From Cynocephalus volans (lineage: Eukaryota > Chordata > Mammalia > Dermoptera > Cynocephalidae): 64,000 nucleotides of DNA. The stretch lies in contig NC_084461.1 in NCBI RefSeq assembly GCF_027409185.1, positions 140,971,001 to 141,035,000 on the forward strand, in the 5' to 3' direction. Position 1 is the stretch's first letter. Each line of letters opens with the position of its first letter. Below the pieces are notes generated by a model. It was not told the origin of the DNA. It did no database searches and worked only from the letters and a program-made list of their open reading frames with translations. The position numbers and the translations under genes are program-made. Positions 52,001-61,000 of the stretch are shown here, one piece after another.

Positions 52001-55000
52001 AGGGGTAGTGAGTGAGTTCTCACTACCAGCCAGTTTAAAAGACCCTGGCACCTCCCCTCTCTTTCTTGCTTCCTCTCACTATGCATCTGCTTGTACCCGC
52101 TGGCTTTCCACCATGAGTAGAAGCACCCTGAGGCTCAGACCAGATGCAGCTGTCCCAGAATCATAAGCCAAATAAACCTCTGTTCTTTATAAATTACCCA
52201 GTCTCAGGTATTCTGTTACAGCAACACAAAAATGGACTAATACAAAAAATAAAGCTATATGGCTTCAGCCATCACTATACCACTAAACTACATGGAAATG
52301 GAAATACCATGAAGGATAGAGTAAGTTCACAGTTTTTCACCCAGAATTATAATAACTGTAATAAAACCAACAATTTTAACAGTTTTATATTCAGCTTAGA
52401 GATTTTCCTGATTGATCATCAAAATCCTAGCAACACTAAAAAGCTATCATTATCTGGCTATACCAAAAAATACTCTGCCATTTAAAAAATCATTTTTTAA
52501 TGATTAATGACAAGAAAATGCTTACAAAACATTGCTATATGATAAAAAACAAAACATAAGAACGTTAGTTAAAATTCACTGAGTACTTACTCTATGTCAG
52601 AAATTGTGCTAAGAACTTTACATGCCCTAAGATATTGTCACCACTTTATAGTTGAGTAAACAAGGCTTATCTGTCTGATGTGACACTCAAGGTTATAGAG
52701 CACTAAATAAGGAACCTGGAATCTGAACCTATCTATCCATCCAAAAAATACCTGAGTGGCTCTTAAGTGGCCAGGCACTCATTTACACACTAAAACTGTG
52801 ATGCAAAAGTCCATATCCTAACTACGGCATTATACTCTACTCATATGATTTTTGTTTAAAAATGAATAAATAAAGATGGGATGTATCTCCACCTTGAGCT
52901 GGAGATGAGATTCAATGGTGTCTGGATAAACCCAGAGGAATAGATTGTGCTTACACTGGAATGAGGACATCATGTTGTGTGTGTCAATATTGGCCCTTGC
53001 ACCCCTAGCTAAGCTCTATGGAGAAAGATGTTACAGGAAAAGGCTTAAATTGTTTCCATGAAGGAGTCTAAGACAAAGGGACATACTTGTGAGACACAAA
53101 ATGAGGAAGGTCACTGTCTCCACTTTTGAGTGGAACAGCTTGATTTGAACATTGTGAGGACTGCAGGAAATGAAGCTCTACTCTGGCAGCTCCAATTTTG
53201 CAACTTTGACATCAGGAGATATACCCTGAGCAAGGATAGTGGCAGAAGTTAAAGAGTAAGACACCACCCTCCAGGTATGATTTTGAGCATAGGAAATCAA
53301 TCAGGCAGGAAGAGAGGAGAAAAATTTGAGAAGACTTAGTTTCTGGGAAACACCCTGGGGACTTTGAGAAATAATCAGATAAAACATTAAGGAGAATGGA
53401 GGTCCTGCTACAACAAGAGGGACCGAAAGCCAATAACTATTTAGTTATCACAGTTATTCTCACTCTTTAATACCCATTGAAGTGGTGAGAACTAAAAGGT
53501 ATTTTAAAAACTGGAAGAAAATGGCAGAATAGTAACAAGTGTATCTCTAGTTGGTATACTTTCAGGTGATCGGAACTGCCTTTAATTTTCTATTTTCCAA
53601 AAATTGTCTACAGTGAGCATTATAATTTTATAATCTGAAAAAAAATTAGGGTTTCCTAAAATGCAACAATTCAGTTCTAGCAATGTAAAAATGCTATTTC
53701 TAAGATTAAATGTCAAGTCTACACCAAAATCTGTGTTTGAGATCTCATATTATAGCTTGTTCTATATGCGAGATAACTGCCACCCCTCTTAGAATTGGGA
53801 GTATATTTTATTATGATAAACACATTTCAATCAAAAATTTTAATATTTAAGTTTTAAAAGGAACCTTTACCTCCAAAATTTATCCCACCCAATTACATTC
53901 ACGGTGTCACTTTTGGTCCACCTTTATTTTAACATTCTGTTCCAAAGTAGAAAGCTCATATCCATTGGCAGGCCTGAGTCTTAAAATTTAGGTCCAGCAG
54001 ACTTAAGTAAACAGACAATATTGCTAAAGAGGCAAAAGTTCTGAATTATACAACTAACTTTAGCAAATAATTTGTATCAATTATCCACTCCACATGGTTG
54101 CATGTTATACTGATTTTTATACACCATAAATTGATTTCCTAAAATAACGAAAGTAATGAAGTCCATGATTACTAAAATGTTATTAACAGCCTGACTTTAG
54201 AAATTTTTTTCTCAAGGAATACAGAAAAATTCGAGGGTATCTTTATAAACATAATCTTCAGGCCTGTTTCATATTAAGCTTGTTTTTAAAAGCAGAGATA
54301 AAATTTGAGCATAATCCCAGCTATTAATCCTACATGATAATATTTACTTAAGAGTGCAAGTATCAAAAAACCTGTTTGTTTGTTTTTTTTATTGGTAAAG
54401 AAAAACTTTAAAAATCAGTCATACTTTTGAAAAATGGGTCACATTCTTACCTGGAGATTTGATGTCCAGCATAGAGAAGCAGGGCAGTCAAAAAATATAG
54501 ATAAAGCTGAACCAGATGCTGCCTGGGCAAGGTTAGTAGCACAACACTTAAGATATAACCTGTAGCAGAAATTAAGAGAAAGATATAAATAAAATATGAT
54601 TCTAATTTAGTCTCCCAGTTAATTACACTAATAGAAAGAGCTTCAAGTAAATTACTTTCCAAGTAGGTTGCAACAGCTTCTGAGGTTTTTGATTACACTA
54701 CCAAATTAAGTTTAGCACAGTAACATCACTATGAATTTTCTGTTGAAAATATAAAGCACTTTTCACTTCTTTTGTAGATTTTTCTACTTTATAATCAAAT
54801 ACATCATACAAAGGTATGATGTGACCCCTTTCATCATCTACTTTTCCTAATGTCAGCTTATTTATTTTACAGCAATTCTCTCATCTCTCTAGTCCCTGAG
54901 AAAGAACTGGGTGTCCTAATGCCTCTCTCTAAGGCTGTTTCTTCCATTTGATTCTAGACCTTATTTCCTCTATTCCTAAATACCCTCTATCTCCTACATC

Positions 55001-58000
55001 TTCCAGCATTCCCCTGACACCAGTTCTGACCTTTATTTCACAGGATGTGCAGGGCTCTTCACTATCTTGGGAGAAAAAGCACACACAAACAACTTCCTTT
55101 CACACTGTTTTCTCCTCTTCCTATTACCTATTTCTCATTCCACTGACAAATTTTTCAAATGATCTGTACCCAATGCCTCTATTTTCTAACCATCTATTTC
55201 TCCCTTTACCCTGTACAATCTACAAACCCCCTTTACCCCTCTTCTCTGAAGAAACTTGGAAGTCAGCAACTGCCTATTTGTCAAATCTAAGACACCTTGC
55301 TTATCCTTGTTCCTAGCATCTGAGGCAACTACCCTCAAAACACTATCAAGTCTTTGGCTCTGTAACATGGATTTCCTCTTACCCCCTAACTTCCAGATAT
55401 ATGCTACACCAACAAACAGTTACTGAGAACTTACTATACATGCAAAAACAAATCCTCATTTTTTACCCTAAGGAGACATCCTATATCTCATGATGCCTGA
55501 GATACATTTACTTAAATGTTCTCACGTTCAACAAGTACAAACTGAGCTCCCGACCTCCTCCCTCAACAAGGTGGCTCAACTTCTTTTACTCTCCTAAATC
55601 CCATTCACTTACTCAAAACTTGGATCATCTTTTCTCTCATCACCAAGTCCTGCTGAGAATAAGTCTCATGTTACCCTTCTTTTCCATTCCCTATGTCACA
55701 TTCTAACCTGCTCGGTAATGTAACAGTATATGAATTGCTATCCTTCTTTTGTTCTCTTTCTACTCTCAGACATGGTATCATTACCAGAGTAATATTCCCA
55801 ACACCATCACTTTCATCTTGACAATTCTCCTGCTCTAAAACCTTTAAAAGTTCCTCAGCCTGACATTCTAGGTCTTGCACAATTTGATCCCAGTCTACCT
55901 TTCTATAACTATCTTCTACTTAATTAATGAGTTTTATTAAGTCACAGATACCCTTTCTTCCCCCCAATGCCCCTCTCTTGCTGAGTCAATCATGTTTAAA
56001 GCTAAGAATACACCAGTGGTGTGCTTGGGACTAAGGAGACAGAGTTCAGGATTTCCTACACATCCTAACTTCAAGAACAACCCAGCAGAAGCCAGATATA
56101 AGTATTTTTATTTGCTTTTAATTTCTTAAAATAATTTCCCCAATTTTGTAAACCCCTATCTCAAATGACTTTAGAGATATTTATTATAGTTAGTAAGCGT
56201 TTCTAGTGTTTGTAACTGAAGGAATTTCTAATCAGTCCATTGCATGCAGCTTCTCCTTTAATTCTAAGTCTTTTAATAACTATCATTTTCCTTTCCAGAA
56301 TATTCTTGTCTTTCCTTTCTCCTGTGTATCTCGTATAAAATTAGCTGCCAAATCTTCTAGATTTAACATATTCATTTCATCCATTCCTTCAATTATCCAG
56401 TCATTCAACCAACATTATTACATGTAAAGTATGACCCATATGCACTCCTGACATGGAAGATTCAAAGAAGAAAAAGTTGAAGAAATCACAAGTCTACTGA
56501 AAAGATAAACATGGACAAAAGTAATTATGATAATCAGCCAAAATGTATATCGACAAAATAAAACTTAAAAAAAAAAATTTAAAAAAATTTTTTAAAAAGT
56601 AAGTTTCAAATAGATTAGAGCTAAATAGAGAAAAAATTAAAAAGAAAAAAATAAAAGTGAACATTTAATCTTCAAAAAAAAAAAGTAATTATGATACACT
56701 ATTGGTGCTATAATAAGTGAACATTATAAGGGCTATGATTGATTAAGTGATTAAGTTTGACTTCGACCTCAAAGGATATCTTTACTAGGTTAACAAGAAA
56801 AGGAAAACATTCTAGGAAAAGGGAATAGCAGATACAAAAATCATAAAAGTACAAAAGGACATTTTCAGGGGACAGTAAATTCTATAGGCTAGACTAAAAT
56901 TTGTTAACAGAAAGGGTACTGGGAGATGATGCTGAGAGAACTAATGACTAAAGCATCAATATACTCATAAAGCCTTGTATATGACAATAAAGAATTTAGA
57001 CTTGGCTAATGGTTCTCAAATTCTTTAGATACCCATTTAGGTGAGGTAAGAAAACAAAAAACAAAACATCAAAAACTATGGTTCCCCTATACCCCCATTT
57101 TCACATTCCAGTGGAAAAATAACTTTGTAATAACAATAAAATATATTGTACAAAAAGACTTTAAGGGATTATGAATACTAATGCTAAAAAAAGAGCAGTA
57201 TGGATGAATTATCTGAACTACAATGTATACATAATTTAATTATTTGAAAAATACAAGCCAAAAATACTGTTGATACAAATGCACATCTCTATTCACCCTA
57301 TGGGATTAATCAAACAACCCATAACAAACTAAATTGATAATAATGAAGCTAACCCTACAGTAATTTACAATTAAAAAGCAAGACGAGCAGCATTTAAAAA
57401 TGATGACCTGATGAATCTGACAATTTCTACTATTTAAAGATTACGGTGGTACTAGAGAAAAAATAAGGGCCTTGATCAAAACACTAGCTTTGGGTATGGA
57501 GTTGGCAGAATAAGCTATGAGATACATACTTAAATAGGCCTTAGCGGTGATCTATGGGTGAGTGGTTGAGAAAAGGGAAGTGAAAATGGTTCTGATGTTT
57601 CTAAGCTTGGGTAATCAAGAAAACAGTTTTGCTATTAAGAAATACAGAAGGAAGAAGAGGTCTGAGGTGAGGTAAAGGTGATGAATTTAGAGACTGACGA
57701 CAAGTTGAAATGTCTATAGGCTATTTAGGTGGCGATGTCTAACAGGTAGTTAGAAATTCACTCATTCAGTCTCAGGCACTAGCTAGGTGCTGGGAATACT
57801 GAGATAATACTGAGATAATAAACAACTCCCTTCCAACCTTAAAGGAGCTCACAATCTAGATAAGCATATTGACCCTTAGAATGCAGCATAATAGGTGCTC
57901 TGGTGAAGGTGTGAACTGGGTGCCATGAGATCACACAGAAAAACCAACTCTAAACTAAGGTGGTCCAAGTGCAGTGGAAAGTGGAGATAGAGATTTGCAG

Positions 58001-61000
58001 TCAAAACTACATGAGATCACCCAAACAACAAAGAATGAAAATTCAACACAAATTCTGGGCAATAGCAACACTTAAGCAGTCTAAAGGATAAAAAAGCAAG
58101 AGTCAGAAGGAATGGTCAGAGAATCAGGAGAAAAATCAGGGAAGAAACACTTCTAAGAAAGAGGAAGTGGACAACAGCTTCATAATCATGGAAAAGTCTG
58201 CAGAATGAAGCCACAAATGAGGCTTGAAATTTACATTTTAGATCACTAATGATTTTAGTGATGGTAATTTCAATAGAACTTTCATATCCATTCTTCCCTT
58301 TCCAACTTCTATCATGCTAGTTCTGGCTCTCACTACTTCTTGCCTAAACTCCTAACTGGTTTCTCCCCTGCAGTTTCTCTCCTCCCCAATCCATCATCCT
58401 ATACAATACTGCCTAATCCATCTTAAAATGCAGCTCACCTGCTCGAGAACCTGCATCAACCCATTGCTACCTCCCAAATTAAGCACAATATCCACCATAT
58501 GTATTCAGGGCTCTTAAGAAAAGGACCCACTCTACCTTTCCAATACTATTTTTGTTCCCCCTTGGGAAAATAGAGGCAATGGTCAGGGCCCCTCAGACAC
58601 TCAGAATCTTGCTGAGCATTTGATGTAAATAGGCACATGCGCTCAGGTGTTCCTTGGTTATCATCTAATGTAATTACCATGTGTCCTGGGTTATGGACTT
58701 AAGTATAAAGGATGAGTGGCTCTGATCTACGGTGCTCCCCACCCCCGGGATGCCCCCCCTGGGGGGGGGGGCATGGGAAGGCCACTACTGCTGCTGGAGG
58801 TTGCTGCCAGTGTCTGTGGGACCCTCCACCACAGGTAACTGCCACCACCAGACCTGTAAGCTGCTGCTGCTGCTGCTGAGAACTGAGCTCGTGTCATCTG
58901 CCAACAGCTCCCGGGATCTTTCCCAATTACCTAGCATGGACCTATATGTGAGGGGTCTGGGGACCCAGTCTGCACAATGGGTCTGAAGGGTCTGAGCCCT
59001 ACGTCTGACAATATAAATGGAAACTTAGTATAACTAAAATAATGAAACATTTTGGCTTTAGTTATGATTTACCTTAGTTTACATTCCCCATTTCATATCC
59101 TATATTCCACAAAACAGTTCTATGATTAACATTCCACCAATTACATCTGGACAGTCACTTCTCTTACCTATTCTCAAGAAGAACCCATACTGGAAAGCTT
59201 CTAAGTTTGAAGATACAATTACATTCCATAAATACAAACTTTCCTGCTCCCTACCTTGATTTTTAAATTTCTTAATAACAATTAGAAGATATAAAGTGGA
59301 AAAAAAAATCACTTACAATAAAAATTAAGGAATAAACTTAACAGTCAATGTCAAAACCTATATCAAGAAAACTGTTGAACACTCCAGAAGGTCTCAAAAG
59401 AAATCTTGAATATAGGAAAGCGTTCTGTGTTCCTGTACAGAGTTAGTATACTTAAGCTATCTCTTCACCCTAACTTAAAGTTATATTTTATTTATTTATT
59501 TTTTGCAGCTGGCCAATATGGTGATCTGAACCCATGACCTTGGCGCTATAAGGCTGCGCTCTAACCAACTCAACTAACCAGCCAGTCCTTTTTTTTTTTT
59601 TTTAACATAACGTTTCATGAATTTGCATGTTTATCCTTGCACAGGGGCCATGTATCATTCCAATTTTAGTATAAGTGCTGCTGAAGTGAGCACTTAAAAT
59701 TTTAATCATGTAATTTCAATAAAAAGGTCAACAGGGTTGTTTTGTTCTGAAACGAGACTAGATAACTATTAAGTTCTTATAGAAAACTAAAAATACAAAA
59801 AAAGCATTCAGGGGGAAAATAAAGAAAAATGAAGGGACTAACACTATGAAATGGTAAAATGTAATCTAGAGTTTCAATGAATACGACAGTGTGCTAATAA
59901 TCCACAAGTAGGCAGACTATATATAAGAACAGAAAAAAGTTCAGAAATGGAACAAAAAATATGTGAGAATTTAGTATATAATAATCAGGAGAAAATGGAC
60001 TAAACTAATGAATAGGTGGGGATTACTGAATAGTTGTCTAGAAAAAAATAAAATTATGCCTATAACACACTGTATATGCAGATAAACTCCAAACAAGCAG
60101 ATTTAAATATAAAAATAAGATTACAAAAATAAGGGCTAGTTGGTTGGCTCAGATGATTAGAATACAGCTTTGTAACACCAAGGGGTAACGGATTCAGATC
60201 CCTGTACCAGCCAGCCATAAAAAAAGAAAAAAAGACTACAAAATAAAAATAAAACATAACAGAATTCTTTATTAACCCAAGAATGGGGAAGGCTTTTCTA
60301 GTTGATTCAAGATCTAAAGCTAAAAAAAAATAATAATTCAACCATATTAGGAAAAAAAAAAAAAAAACTCCTGCATGTCAAAAAAACCACAAGTGAAATC
60401 AGAGAACTGACACTGGAAAAAATATTTTCAACTCATCACAAAGGGTCAATTTTCCTAATGTATACCAAACTCCCACAAATCGGTAAGAAAAGGCTAACAA
60501 TCCCACAGAAAAGTTGGCAGGGAACATGAACTGACAATTCTCAGAAGAGGAAATACAAGTTTTTTCCTAAATGTGAATAATTCAATCTCATTCTTAAGAA
60601 AAATGCAAATTAAAACTACATCAACAGAAAAAAAAAATCAATTTTTTCATCTATTGGAGTAGCCAAAATATAAAAGTTTGATAACAGGTAGTTCTGATAA
60701 GTATGTAGGATTGCAGGAACTCTCAACCACTGTTCATGGAGGTACAAAAGTGTATAACCTCTTCTACAGCAATATCTATCAACATTGTAAATGTATATGC
60801 TTCTTAACCCAGCAATTTCACTTCTAGTAATCTAACCTAAGGTTTTATTTCCAGCTATTGAAATTATGGCCATACAAAGTTATTCAGCACAACACTGCAT
60901 AAAATTGCAGAAGACAGAAGGTATCTAAAATGTCCACCAATAGACTAATTAGTTCAATAAATTATGGAAAAGAACACTATGCCACTGTAAAACTGAATTG

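Larger units (their letters stand above)
43055..54450 (-). other. RNF145: RNF145 intron 2
   Basis: This is the largest intron (11.4 kb). It holds SINEs at 44109, 51149 and 51404, a (CA)n run, old L1 pieces, Tigger1 nested in an L1 with a second L1 insertion, a MaLR LTR and a MIR. Positions 44.2-45.9 and 52.8-54.4 kb have nothing I recognise. Confidence 0.85.

Noticed and set aside
58732..58986. 84-codon ORF with a CTG run
   Set aside because: It is GC-rich by composition, inside an LTR-like block, and has no family signal or exon boundaries.
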